DNA of 64,000 nucleotides from Typha latifolia. Its lineage: Eukaryota > Streptophyta > Magnoliopsida > Poales > Typhaceae. Each line of letters starts with the position of its first letter. Position 1 is the first letter of the stretch. Both the position numbers and the translations under genes were made by a program. The stretch is taken from the NCBI GenBank assembly GCA_019914945.1, contig CM034103.1, forward strand, positions 6,944,001 through 7,008,000, in the 5' to 3' direction. Of this stretch, positions 41,771-53,268 are shown one piece after another. Under the pieces are notes generated by a model, which was given only the letters and a program-made list of their open reading frames with translations, searched no databases and was not told the DNA's origin.

Positions 41771-42102
41771 CATCCACACCTTTATAGAGGCTAGCCACAA
41801 GCGAAAATAATAATTATTAACCCTAATTTTAGTGGATTCCCGTCGATCGCATTTGAACACACCCGATCGCGTTCGAACGCACAAAAGGCGTTCTCTGTCG
41901 ATGCGAACCTGATGCAGACATTCGAACGCGCCTAACCGCGTTCAAACATGCATTTTGCATTCTCTGATTTTGACCTGATGTTGGTATTCACAAAGGCATT
42001 TGAACGCGACCCCTTTCGCGTTCGAACGCGACCTACAGGAAATTTATTTTAATGAAAATAATTATCTAATGCAATAAGAAAAGACTCTAACAAGGTGTAT
42101 CA
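41771..42102 (-). repeat. GE LTR, right piece (element N)
   Basis: It continues the reversed LTR of 38473-39034: TTTATAGAGGCTAGCC, palindromes at 41850-42020, and the LTR start complement GTGTATCA at 42095-42102. Confidence 0.9.
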
Positions 42103-42405
42103 ACCCACCACGCTTCTCCATCTTGCCCTCAAGGTGTAAAGTTAGGGAAACACTCCAAGATATCCATCTCCAACTCCCATGTCGCCTCATCGGATGGTTT
42201 GTCAAACCACTGAACTAGAATCTCCATCTCTAATCTAGTACCATGACGTCGTCGACGCCTAGTAAGTACACGAACTCGCTCTATGATCTCTATCTCCTCC
42301 AATGGCTCTAGTAGATTGGGGTATCTACTATGATTGGTCGAGGCAGAGGAGTTAGTGGGGCAGGTTCCTTTTAGCCTGGGCAAAAGTCTAGAGGTGGCCA
42401 AATCT
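42103..42405 (-). pseudogene. GE pol end: chromodomain (element N)
   Basis: The minus frame 42422-42129 ends [40 protein letters not shown] and ILECFPNFTP, followed by the purine-rich GAGGGCAAGATGGAGAAGCG before the LTR. The upstream part (about 42330-42405) is less clear, and everything before it is missing. Confidence 0.85.
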
Positions 42406-42602
42406 TCGCAATGACGGAGCACAACGCTTTGGCATCTAATGATGTGGCCACAAGTACTCTGAATTTATTTTCTCATACAACAAGAGTTTTATTTGATCTG
42501 GGTGCCACACATTCCTTTATTTCAAGTTCTTTTGCTTGCCATGCCGATATACAAATGGAACCTTTAGAGGATAGTCTATTGATTGCCACACTAGTTGGAG
42601 AG
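42394..42602 (+). pseudogene. Ty3 protease (RVP_2-type) fragment
   Basis: FAMTEHNALASNDVATSTLN, then TRVLFDLGATHSFISSSFAC and PLEDSLLIATLVGE. This is the gag-linked protease of Tekay/Del-like elements; the active site reads DLGAT where DSGAT is usual. It comes from another element, plus strand, and is cut at the start of the hairpin array. Confidence 0.75.
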
Positions 42603-42795
42603 ATACTCTTAGCGTATGGCAAAGTATAGTGATGGCTAATGGTTGTACTCTTAGTGTATGACAGGTTACAACTATCATTATTGATATACCCTTAGCGTAT
42701 GACAGGGTATGATTACTTTCTCCTGAGATACCCTTAGCGTATGACAGGGTATAATTTATCTATAGAGATACTCTTAGTGTATGATAGGGTATGCT
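42603..42795. repeat. Hairpin array, five units of about 41 bp
   Basis: Units at about 42603, 42645, 42686, 42728 and 42768. The type unit ATACCCTTAGCGTATGACAG-GGTAT has arms ATACCCT and AGGGTAT around a TAGCGTATGGC-like loop. The reverse-strand version is at 51088-51310. Confidence 0.85.
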
Positions 42796-43392
42796 CTAAG
42801 TTTGTGACATAATGCGTATCGAGTTTGGAGTTGGGTACCGTAGTCCAGCATGGTGGATGATATTCAGAGTTGAGACGGATGATTGTGATATTGAGAAATA
42901 TGTGGATTATATCTGCCTTTGACATATACGATAATCTAGTAGTTTGTATGCATCATGCATCATCATTGATGTTACTAGTATCATTGGATCATTATTAGTA
43001 TCATTATCACTAGATGGTATTGATCTAGTGTTTTGCGCTAGATGAGTTATCTTATTTGATGTATTAGTAGACATCCTCCAAAGTGTGTCTTTATCCTTGT
43101 CTTATATTCTAGCAAGTGACTTTATACTTGTATAATTACGTATATACCATCGTCGTGTATATGTTGTAGTGAAAAGCTCTTGATGATGTGTTGTGGCTTG
43201 TGTGGGGACCAAGTAGGGTTATCCGTGTGTTGTTGACAGTTAAACTTGTTTTATTCTTAGTTTAGATGTTGTGAATAAATTTATGATGTTGATACATGTT
43301 TATTTGATTATTAGTAACTAAGCAAATGGTCAAGTGCCACGCACGTGCCATGTGGGCTCGTGCCATGCACATGTTTAGGGTTGTGGGTGTTA
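42603..43392 (+). repeat. Long-LTR end (element O), 5'-truncated
   Basis: It starts within a five-unit hairpin array (42603-42795), then has mixed sequence without ORFs. It ends GGGTTGTGGGTGTTACA at 43392. The terminus matches, in reverse, the TGTGACACCCAAAC start at 63608. It is related in layout to XL but has different ends. Confidence 0.7.
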
Positions 43393-44305
43393 CACTACCT
43401 AAGTCTAGAAATTCATCTGAGCAGACTTTTATTCCCAAAGCACCATTTCCCCAAAGACTAACTCAGGCTAAAGTAGGAACAAATTTTAGTGAAATGATGA
43501 AATTGTTTAAGCAAGTTGAAATTAACATTCCATTACTTGATGCCATCAAGCAAGTTCCTGCTTATGATAAAATTTTGAAGGATCTTGGCACTTAGAAAAG
43601 AAAATCAAAAGTGCAAAAGAAGGCATTCCTAGCTAAGCAGGTAAGCTCAATCATCCAAAACAACATTCCACCTAAGTTTAAAGATCTAGGTTGTCCTACT
43701 ATTTCGTGTGTCATTGGCAATCATGTCATTGATGAAGCCCTTTTGGATTTAGGTACAAGTGTTAATCTTTTGCCGTATTCAGTTTACAAGCAATTAGGTC
43801 TTGGAGAGTTGAAGCCAACTCAAATTAGACTGTCTTTGGCAGATCATTATGTCAAGTATCCTCAAGGCATCATAGAGGATGTTCTGATTAAGGTAGACAA
43901 GTTCATTTTTCCTATGGATTTCATAATCCTTGATACTGAACCTGTCCAAAACCTGAGCAATCATATCCCTGTGATCTTAGGAAGGCCATTCCTAGCCATT
44001 GCGAATGCAGTCATTCACTGTCAAAATGAGATTATGAAACTGTCTTTTAGCAATATGACTGTTGAATTAAATGTTTTTGATGTTAGCCATCAACCTCTTG
44101 AAACTGATGATGTTTTTGAGGTTGACATGATTGAAGGCCTATTAGAGAGCATAAATGAGCAGCCAAATGTTGAGGATCCTTTAGAAAAGTGTCTTTTACA
44201 TTTTGACAGTGATTTTGATTGGGAAACTTCTTTTGAGGAGGTCAATGCATTGCTAGAATCTGCACCTCTTATGGATTTTAATAAATGGCAGCCCAAGATT
44301 GAACT
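43393..44305 (+). pseudogene. Athila-type protease region (element J2)
   Basis: LPLLDAIKQVPAYDKILKDL, a TAG at 43593-43595, then the 43611 frame: KKAFLAKQVSSIIQNNIPPK, CVIGNHVIDEALLDLGTSVN and LLPYSVYKQLGL. This is the Athila protease with LLDLGTS (usually LLDLGAS). Then IPVILGRPFLAIANAVI and an acidic linker ending NKWQPKIELE. The 5' LTR and gag are absent; the left edge abuts element O. Confidence 0.9.
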
Positions 44306-46888
44306 TGAAACGCCATCGCCCGGCACGGGCACGTGTATGCCTACGCGCCCACAGGGCACGCGCGGCGCACGCGACAAGTCAGGCGAGGCCCGTCACGCAC
44401 AGATACTCTCTTGTGCACATATAATCATTACATCATCAAATAAAACCTGCTAACCTATCCATGATCACATAATCCATCACTAGATAAATCATACTATTAA
44501 TCAAATACACCTGTTAACATATGAATATCCCAGTCTATAATAATATACATTAAACCACTACATAATCTAGCAGGACCTACACATGCCACAACAAATCATC
44601 AAGATACAACTAAAAAGACTAATATAAGAGTACACTATGATTCGACCTGTATTATACAATTCATCGTCTAATACAAAAGAGTACAAATATCAAATACTGG
44701 TACAACTCAATTTCTACATAAACTTTCATCTATACCGTCTCGCATCTATAGCTCACCTCATCATCGCTCTAAAATTTTTTCTCAAGATATCTCAATATGC
44801 TATCACATACCACATATCTGAGTGGGTTAGAAAAAAAATAAAGAGAGTCATGAGCAAAATGCTCAGTGAATAGACCTTTCCTCGAATCAATGATGCCAAA
44901 CAGAGAGTAAATCATGTACTGGATAATATGAATCAGAAAGAGCATCATGTCATGAATGAGTATATAAATGTTTCTCAATAATACATAAATGAAAAATAGA
45001 TAACATGTCATGTCATAACTGATAAAATATGTAATCCTCGACAATGTATAAATAAATCTCCATGTCATACTATCATCATAACTCTCTCTCAAATATAACA
45101 CATATGATGCATGCCGATCATGATCATGCTATGATATCAAATGCAACAACCTATGATGCATATTGACTATTCGATAATCAGGTATAACAAATGATAATGA
45201 AATCATATGCATTTCTCAACATCACGATCATCACTGACATCTCGGTATAATATCATCATACTAGACCACTGTACATAGTCAACGCCTAGTACTCGGTCTC
45301 AACATCATGTTCGAAGGCTCAGAGCATACTCCGCCACCCGCAAGAGTATCTAAAATATAACCATACCCCACCATCCGCTAGGGTATCAACATCCATCCAA
45401 ATCGGGCACCCATGTAGTTGATAGAAACCTCGTGAGGATAACTCGCCACATATGCCCTAGCGAATGGCATGTGTCTGAATGTCTGCTGTGCACACAGACT
45501 AACGACCTCAGACGTAAGGCCAAAGGGATCGTGACTATGTCGATCGATCAATCATCTCCAGGCACGTTTTAACCCTCGCGCCCACTCTAGTATCCTCACT
45601 CTTTCTATCAACTATCCTATCAATCACATTTCATGTTTTCCTTCTAAATAACAGATCATATGCATATTACCAGTACAATAATAAGTTAATGTATAACAGG
45701 AATTTAGGTGGAATAGGAATCAAGAGAAAATAATGCAATATAGTCTCCAACTGTTTCGTCAACCCATGCATACTCATGCTACAGATCAACTCGGTATACA
45801 ATCATAACAGTAGAATCTTTTTCAATCATCTCTATATATATCACCAATGTACTCATATTCCACATCAGCATAATCAAATGCATGATAAAATATGCTCGAT
45901 TGTAATCATCTCTAGATAAAATCATATAATCATGCTAGAGGCCAAAACATGCATGTAAATAATTTATAATATAACCTAATTTGAGAAAAGCGTCTAGGGG
46001 ATAAGACTACTCACACTGATCAGAAGGCGCAAACCACGTATTCCTTACATCCGCCAATCAACCGAGTGACACTCATCGCTAGCAAGGTCCACGGGGCCTC
46101 ACATAAAGGGGTTCGAGTTCTGAAAATATTCAAGTAATATTAGTTAGTCGTTTATTCAATTAGAATTAGTTCAAGTAGAATATACTATTATTATAAAATA
46201 CTAGTTATAACATACGGAGAAAGGTTCGTTTCTTTTTATTTAATATTCTAAATATATAATTATAAAGTAAAAGCTAAACAATTATAAATGAGATATAAGT
46301 ATAGATAAGATCTATTTATTTATATTTCTCAGTCTATTTTGATTAATTAGAAGTTATATAGTATTTACTTAATTATGCAAAATAATTAATTAATTAATAA
46401 GACTAGTATCTTATTCTACACATGATAGTATATAATAAATTGTTAAGATTACTTAAATTGCATATATTATGAATATCAGTACATAAATCCAGTTTATAAC
46501 CTAGTTAATCATTAATTATACTAATTATAATTAATAATCATCATGTTGAAGAATATACATTATTATTAAAATAATTAATGTCTAAATAATTTATATACAT
46601 TAATTAAGGAAGTAATACCTAATTAAATAAATAAACAAAAATAAAATAAAGTAGATAATAAAATAATGTCACCAGTGCTGGGCTTGGCCCAACACTGCTT
46701 GCTACAGTGCTGGGCCGATCCAAAAGCTGAGGGAGGAGCTAAGAGAGAAAAAGAATGGAAGAAGAAAGAAGAAAGAAAAAAAGGAAAGAGAAAAGAAGAA
46801 AGAAGGAAGAAGAAGAGAGGAAGAAATGAAGACAGGAGGAGGACTTGGCGCCGGCGGGAAGGGCACCGGCCGCTGGTGGCCAGCCCGC
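44306..46888 (-). mobile_element. XL LTR, truncated (K), nested in element J2
   Basis: It starts TGAAACGCCATCGCCCGG, like the 9378 copy, and runs through the same regions: GC-rich end, hairpin pair (about 45325-45385), AT-rich stretch (46130-46660), degenerate hairpins (46673-46715) and a purine tract (46730-46850). It is cut in the GC-rich block before the poly-T and TTACA end. No target duplication is visible. Confidence 0.85.
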
Positions 46889-47470
46889 GATCTGTTAGAT
46901 CTTAAACCACTACCTGATACTCTTAAATATGTGTTTTTAGGCTCTTCTAAAACCCTTCCTCTTATTATAGCATCTGATTTGTGTAAAATATAGGAGGAAA
47001 AACTTGTGGGTGTCTTAAAAGAATACAAGGAAGATATAGGATGGACCATTGCTGATATCAAGGGAATTAGTCCTGATGTGGTTATGCATCGAATCCATTT
47101 AGAGGAAAATGCAAAAAAATATCATGAATATCAACGGAGGTTAAATCCTATGATGAAGGATATTGTTAGAGCTGAAGTGCTAAAATTATTAGATGTGGGT
47201 ATTATCTACCCAATTTCGGATAGTGCATGGGGTGAGTCCAATTCATGTTGTGCCTAAGAAGTCTAGCATTACATTAGTGCAGAATAAAAATAATGAGTTA
47301 GTACCCACTCGTGTTCAAACAGGGTGGCGTGTTTGCATTGACTACCGAAAACTTAATCTTGTAACTAGGAAGGATCATTTTCCCTTTCCTTTGAAAGGTT
47401 AGCCGGGCATGCTTATTATTGTTTTTTAGATGGTTATTCTGGCTATAACCAAATCCCTATAGCACCACAT
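46889..47470 (+). pseudogene. Athila-type RT, N-terminal part (element J2)
   Basis: DLKPLPDTLKYVFLG, GWTIADIKGISPDVVMHRIH, RRLNPMMKDIVRAEVLKLLD and GIIYPISDS, a frameshift near 47230, then [20 protein letters not shown] and [15 protein letters not shown]. It stops exactly where the catalytic core should begin. Confidence 0.9.
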
Positions 47471-47839
47471 GTGATCTATTATGCTAGTAAAACCCTAAAT
47501 GATGCACAACTAAATTATTCCACTACTGAGAAAGAGTTGCTAGCAATTGTGTTTGCTTTAGACAAATTTAGATCCTACCTCTTAGGGTATAAAGTCATCA
47601 TCTATTCTGATCATGCAGCACTTAAGTACCTTATCTCTAAAAAGGATGCTAAAGCCCATTTAATTCGTTGGATTCTGTTGCTACAAGAATTTGATCTTGA
47701 AATTAGGGACAAGAAAGGTTTTGAAAATGTTGTCGCAGATCACTTATCTAGGCTTATCCTAGAATCATCTTATGAATCCAAACCAATATCTGAATCTTTT
47801 CCTGATGAGCAGCTAATGAGTACTTCTCAGCTACCATAG
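47471..47839 (+). pseudogene. Athila-type RNase H (element J2)
   Basis: [58 protein letters not shown] and [11 protein letters not shown]. The fragment lacks the first RNase H strand with the CDAS aspartate, which is part of the segment found inverted at 49249-49893. Confidence 0.9.
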
Positions 47840-49070
47840 TATGCTGATATTGTCAACTATCTTGCTACTGGTCAAATGCCTCCGCATTGGACCAAGCAAG
47901 ATAAGTCTAAATTTTTAGCTGAGGTCAAGTTCTTTTTCTGGGATGACCCATACTTATTTAAGTATTGCCCAGATCAAATCATTAGAAGATGTGTGTCTGA
48001 TGATGATTTTTATAAAATCATTTTTTTTTGTCATGATCAAGCCTAGGGGGGTCATTTTAGCTCTAAAAAGACTGCTGTAAAAATTTTGCAATGTGGGTTT
48101 TATTGGCCCTCCATTTTTCGTGATGTTCATGAGTATTGCAAAGTTTGTGAGAGATGTCAAAGACTAGGGAGTATTTCAAAGAAGAACATGATGCGGCTCA
48201 ATCCAAATTTAATTGTTGAAATTTTTTATGTCTGGGGTATAGATTTCATGGGACCATTTCCAAATTCTTTTGGTTATGAGTACATTCTTGTTGCTGTCGA
48301 TTATGTTTTAAAATGGGTTGAAGCTATAGCTTGTAGAACAAATGATCACAAAATTGTAATCAAGTTTTTGAAAGATAATGTTTTTGCTCGTTTTGTTACG
48401 CCACGTGCCATTATAAGCGATGGGGGGAAACATTTTTGCAATCAAGTTTTTAAAAGACTTATGCTTAAATATTCTGTCATACATAAGGTTGCCACTCCCT
48501 AACCCCCAAACTAGTGGCCCGGTCGAGATATCCAATAGAGAGATCAAAAGAATTTTGGAGAAGACGGTTAACCCCACTATGAAAGATTGGTCCTTAAGGC
48601 TTAGTGATGCATTGTGGGCCTATCAGACTGCATTTAAAACTCCTATTGAGATGTCCCCATATCGAATTGTGTTTGGTAACCTGTAGAGTTAGAACATCGA
48701 GCTTATTGGGCGATTAAGCAACTCAATTTTAATCTTGATAAGGTAGGTGCTAGAGGAAATTAGAAATGATGCTTATGACTATGCTAAAAGCTATAAGGAT
48801 AAAATGATAAACACATTTTGAGAAAATCATTTAGTCTTGGTCAGAAAGTTTTGCTTTATAATTCACGTTTATATCTTTTTCCTGGGAAATTGAGAAGTGG
48901 ACAGGCCCTTTTACTATACGCACTTTCTATCCTTATCCTTATAGAGCTATCGAGATTGAAAACCCTAAAAATGGTGAGGTATTTAAGTTGAATGGTCAAA
49001 GGCTTAAACCATTTTTAGAATTACGCAATCGAGAAGTGGAAGAAGCACTTCTAGAAGATCCTAATTATTA
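47840..49070 (+). pseudogene. Athila-type integrase (element J2)
   Basis: DIVNYLATGQMPPHWTKQDK, then a degenerate zinc region (CHDQA, stop, [33 protein letters not shown]). Core: [20 protein letters not shown] (first D) and [15 protein letters not shown] (second D). A frameshift at about 48500 precedes [17 protein letters not shown], the third catalytic E region. The remainder to 49070 is full of stops. Confidence 0.85.
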
Positions 49071-49248
49071 AGGCTGATCTCTATATCTACTAGAGATTGT
49101 TTTTGTACATTGTTATTTGAGTTTTTATCATTTGACAGGAGGAAGCTTGTAGTATAAATTATCCTTCTCAGGTAAATTCTACCATTTTTTTGTGCTTTTT
49201 TTTTCTTACATTGAGGACAATATAGAATTTAGATTGGGGGTATTAACC
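49071..49248 (+). other. Start of Athila-type 3' region
   Basis: Non-coding, T-rich, with ACATTGAGGACAATATAG and GATTGGGGGTATT, the purine/G-rich motif that follows pol in Athila-type elements. It is interrupted by the inverted RT piece. Confidence 0.55.
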
Positions 49249-49893
49249 CATTGTCCTAAAACCGCTCCAATTGCACAGTCAGATGCATCGCACATAATCT
49301 TAAAAGGCTCGTCCCAATTTGGTGGTTGAATGATAGGAGCAGAAGTTAATTCAGTTTTTAACCGTTGAAAAGCCTTAAGACATTCTTCATTAAAGACAAA
49401 TTGAGAATCCTTAGCCAGTAAATTACATAAAGGTTGTGATATCTTACTGAAATCGTTAATAAATTGTCGGTAAAAACCCGCATGAACTAAAAATGGTCGG
49501 ATTTCCTTCACAGTCTGATGGAAGGTTAAAAATTAAGTCAACTTTAGCCTTATCGACTTCGATCCCATCTTTAGAAATAATATGTCCTAGAACAATTCCT
49601 TTCTTCACCATAAAGTGACATTTTTTCAATTAAGCACTAGGCTTTTCTCTTTGCACCTTTCTAAGACTAGAGACAAGTGGTACACGCATTTATCAAATGA
49701 TGATCCAAAGATAGAAAAGTCATCCATAAAAACTTCCAAGAACCATTCTACCATATCTGAGAAAATACTAATCATGCACCTTTGAAAGGTACTAGGAGCA
49801 TTGCATAACCCAAACGGCATGCGACGATAGGCAAATGTTCCAAAGGGGCAAGTAAATGTGGTCTTCTCTTGATCCTGAAATTTCATATATTTT
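49249..49893 (-). pseudogene. Athila-type RT core in inverted orientation
   Basis: The minus frame 49886-49626 reads FQDQEKTTFTCPFGTFAYRR, MPFGLCNAPSTFQRCM and FLEVFMDDFSIFGSSF (catalytic FMDD). After frameshifts the 49511-49206 frame reads FLVHAGFYRQFINDFSKIS and IMCDASDCAIGAVLGQ. It covers almost exactly the block missing between 47462 (IPIAP) and 47470 (VIYYASKTL) of element J2. The piece splits the 3' non-coding region. Confidence 0.9.
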
Positions 49894-50090
49894 TTAGGTT
49901 TTTTCTTTTCAGTTACTTGTAGTTATGTTTTATTTTCCGATATTTTTCTATGTGTTTTTGCTCCTTAGAATATGTAGTGGTATTTAGCAGAGTTAATTTT
50001 GTTAGAAAGTGAGGATCAAACACAAAGTGATGTTTTGATTAAGCGAAGCAAAAATTCTATTTTCTTCATTCTATTTTTATACACTTATTT
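49894..50090 (+). other. Athila-type 3' non-coding region, continued
   Basis: T-rich, no ORF. It resumes the stretch broken at 49248 (TTTTTAGGTTTTTTC). Confidence 0.4.
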
Positions 50091-52078
50091 TGTAATGCCC
50101 CCGCCCGGCACGGGCACGTGCACGCCCACACGGTACGCGCGGCACACGTGACAGGTCGGGCGGGGCCCATCACACACAAATACTCTCCTGTACACATATA
50201 ATCATGACATCATCAAATAAAACCTGCTAACCTATCCATGATCACATAATCCATCACCAAATAAATCATACTAGTAACCAAATAAACCAGTTAACATATG
50301 AATATCTCAGTCCAAAATAATATACATTAGACCACTACATAATCTGGCAGGACCCACACAGGCCACAACAAACCATCAAGATATAATTAAAATAACTAAT
50401 AAAAGAGTACACTATGATTCGACCTGTAATATCCAAATCATCGTCTAATACAAAAGAGTACAAATATCAAATACTGGTACAACTCAATATCTGGTTAAAC
50501 TATCATCTATACCGTCTCGCATCTATAGCTCACCTCATCATCGTTCTAAAATATCTTCTCAAGATATCTCAAGTCGCTATCACGTACCACATATCTGAGA
50601 GGGCTAGAAAAAAAATAAAGAGAGTTATGAGCAAAAGGCCCGGTAAATAGACCTTACCTTGAATCAGTGATGCCAAATAAAGAGTAAATCATGTACTAGA
50701 TAATTTGAATCAGAAAGTAGCATGATGCCATGTATGAACATGTATATATGTATCCTCAATGACATATATATGAATGAAATCAATTCTCATGAATGAGCAT
50801 ATTATATCCTCAACCAAAAGTATATCACATGATGAAATTACCATATAACATCACCGAATATAACGACATATCATGTATAACAATTATGATCCAATGAAAC
50901 TGGTCACATCAATTGATGATGCATAATGCATGTCAACCACTAGATAATCGTATATGTCAGAGCTAGATATAATCCACATATCTCTCACTATCACAATCAA
51001 CCGTCTCAACTTTGAATATCATTCACCATGCTGGACTACGGTACCCGGCCCCAAACTCGATACACAACATGTCACAAGCTCAGAGCATACCCTGTCATAT
51101 ACTAAGAGTATCTCTGTAGATGAATCATACCCTGCCATACGCTAAGGTATCTCTATGGATAAATCATACCTTGCCATACGCTAAGGGTATCTCAGAAGAA
51201 AGTAATCATACCCTGCCATACGCTAAGGGTATATCAATGAAAGTTGTACCCTGCCATACACTAAGAGTACAACCATCAACCATCACCATACTCTGCCATA
51301 CGCTAAGAGTATGTCCAGTACCAGTCCGGAACAGATACCGTTCCAGCCATCACATTATATCACATCACATCACGTCACATCACATCACATACACATGTAC
51401 TTTTATGATTTCTTATACATGATAAATCATATGCATTTATCCAATATGACAACAGATCATGCAACTCAAGAATTTAGGTGGTAAAGAAGCCGAGAAAAAA
51501 ATGATGCAGTGCCAACTCTAACCATGTATCTAACACATGTATACTTTTGCTAGTCGATCACATGCATACTCATGATAGAGATCATCCCGACATAAAAACC
51601 ATAACAGTATAATCATCTATATATATCACCAATGTACTCATATCTCAGATCAGCCAAATCAAATGTATGATAAAATACGCTTGCCTGAAATCATCTTTAG
51701 ATAAAATCATATAATCATGCTGGAGGCCAAAACATGCGTGTACATAAGATATAATATATCCTAATTTGAGAAAGGCATCTAGGGGATAAGACTACTCACA
51801 ATCTGATCAGAAGACCCAAACCACGCATCTCTCACGTCCATCAGATAACCGAGTGACACTCATCACTAGCAAGGTCCACGGGGTCTGTGGCGGCGTCGGG
51901 GCCCGCCGCGACCAGTTGGCCACAGCCCGTTGGTTGCGGTAGCGGTAGCGGGCGCGTGGCGCCCCCACCACGCAAGCTGCATGCGCAGCTTGCATGGGCA
52001 CAAGGCCGATCATAGTGTGGCCGGTCACGTTGTGCCCAATTTTAATTTTAATTTTTTTTTTGGGTTTGGGTTGTTACA
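50091..52078 (-). mobile_element. Solo XL LTR, 2.0 kb (L)
   Basis: TGTAATGCCCCCGCCCGG to GGGTTGTTACA, flanked by a perfect TATTT duplication (50086-50090 and 52079-52083). Compared with the 9378 copy it lacks the AT-rich block, hairpin triplet and purine tract. It carries a six-unit hairpin array (51088-51310). An ACATC/ACGTC microsatellite-like run is at 51358-51392. No genes. Confidence 0.95.
51088..51310. repeat. Hairpin array, six units of about 40 bp
   Basis: Units at about 51088, 51127, 51165, 51208, 51246 and 51288. The type unit is ATACCCTGCCATACGCTAAG-GGTAT, with 6-7 bp arms. In one unit both arms change together (GTACCCT paired with AGAGTAC) and in another ATACTCT pairs with AGAGTAT, so arm pairing is maintained. 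Confidence 0.85.
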
Positions 52079-53268
52079 TATTTAAAAAAAAAAAAAAAAA
52101 CTAATGGGACGTGTTTTAGTGATGCAATCCTCAGAATGTAGTCTTGTTATCATTATATTTCTAAAATAAATACGAGGATCAGTATAAAATATCTGGTATT
52201 CTTAGTAATTCTCGATCTATCATCATAGAGTTTCATGCTAATTATTCAGGAGAAATTTTCATATCACATGTAGGTTGAATGTAAAATATGCTACTGATAA
52301 ATATATCAAATTGATTGAAATGCAAAAGAGTATAATTGATGTTAGAGAAATAGTCTCTCTACTAAAAAACCGGGCCTTCGCGTAACCATCTCTAATTCAT
52401 GGTTGTTAGTTGTATACCGCATTTTTGGTTCGAGATGTGATGCTCGAGGGGTGCCTCATCACCTAGTGGCTAAATCCACTAGCAAAATCCTCGCTACAAG
52501 GACTATCTAGAAAGCAAGATAACACTAGCATTGCTCAACTATGACATTTCAAGTTATGTTAATAAGAAATTTAAGATCGTAATAAAGCATATTATATATA
52601 TATACCCTGGTGTTCCAGTATGATTTAGATCTGGATCTATCTCCTTGTGTTTAATTGCAGCATTCTTTTCTATTATGATTTTGGGAGAATGAATAGTTTT
52701 ATTAAGGTTATAATGTATATTAATGCTAAATGAGAAGATAATTGGATACCTTGCCTATATTTTTGAGATTGATTGACTCTAGCTATGTCCGCTTTGTGAA
52801 AATTTACTAGTATTTACCTGTGTATATTCTTAGTATGAGGTCTTGAGGGCAATTGCAAAGTTTGAGATTTGATGATCTGAGTGGATGTAATTGTTAGTAT
52901 TCCTCGATTGATTTTGCTAAATGTTGTTACATAATCAATAAGGAGCAAAATTTTAGGTGATTTTATTGTTTTCTTTTCAAGATTTTTTTAATTACTTGAG
53001 TCTTGTATTTTCTTTTTTTTATTTTGTTTAATTGACTTAATGAATTTTGTGGGTAAATTCACTACAAACCCTCACGAGACACAACTCGTCCACTAGTAGA
53101 AGCTAGGGGTTTAAAGGCTTGTTGCATATGCTAAATGCAATTGCGATGCCTGCGAAAGTGAGTTAGAATTTTATTTTACTTATATATTTTTTTCTTTTTC
53201 TCTTTCTGAATTCTTCGTTCTTCTATTTTGTTCGAGGACTAGCAAATATCTTGTTTTGGGGGTATTTG
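52079..53268 (+). other. AT-rich 3' region of the Athila-type element
   Basis: No ORF of significance. A poly-A run lies at 52084-52101. It ends in GTTCGAGGACTAGCAAATATC then TTGTTTTGGGGGTA (53222-53267), a purine tract of the type that precedes Athila/Tat 3' LTRs. Elements of this clade often have a long 3' region, sometimes with an env-like ORF; none survives here. Confidence 0.45.

Noticed and set aside
42603..42795. Tandem hairpins as a tRNA or rRNA gene cluster
   Set aside because: The arms are 6-7 bp with no cloverleaf, anticodon arm or B-box; the same units recur inside LTRs.
44306..46888. Continuation of the Athila ORF into a P/T/R-rich tail (44306-44453)
   Set aside because: The tail is read-through into the inserted XL LTR. 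The Athila protein resumes at 46889.
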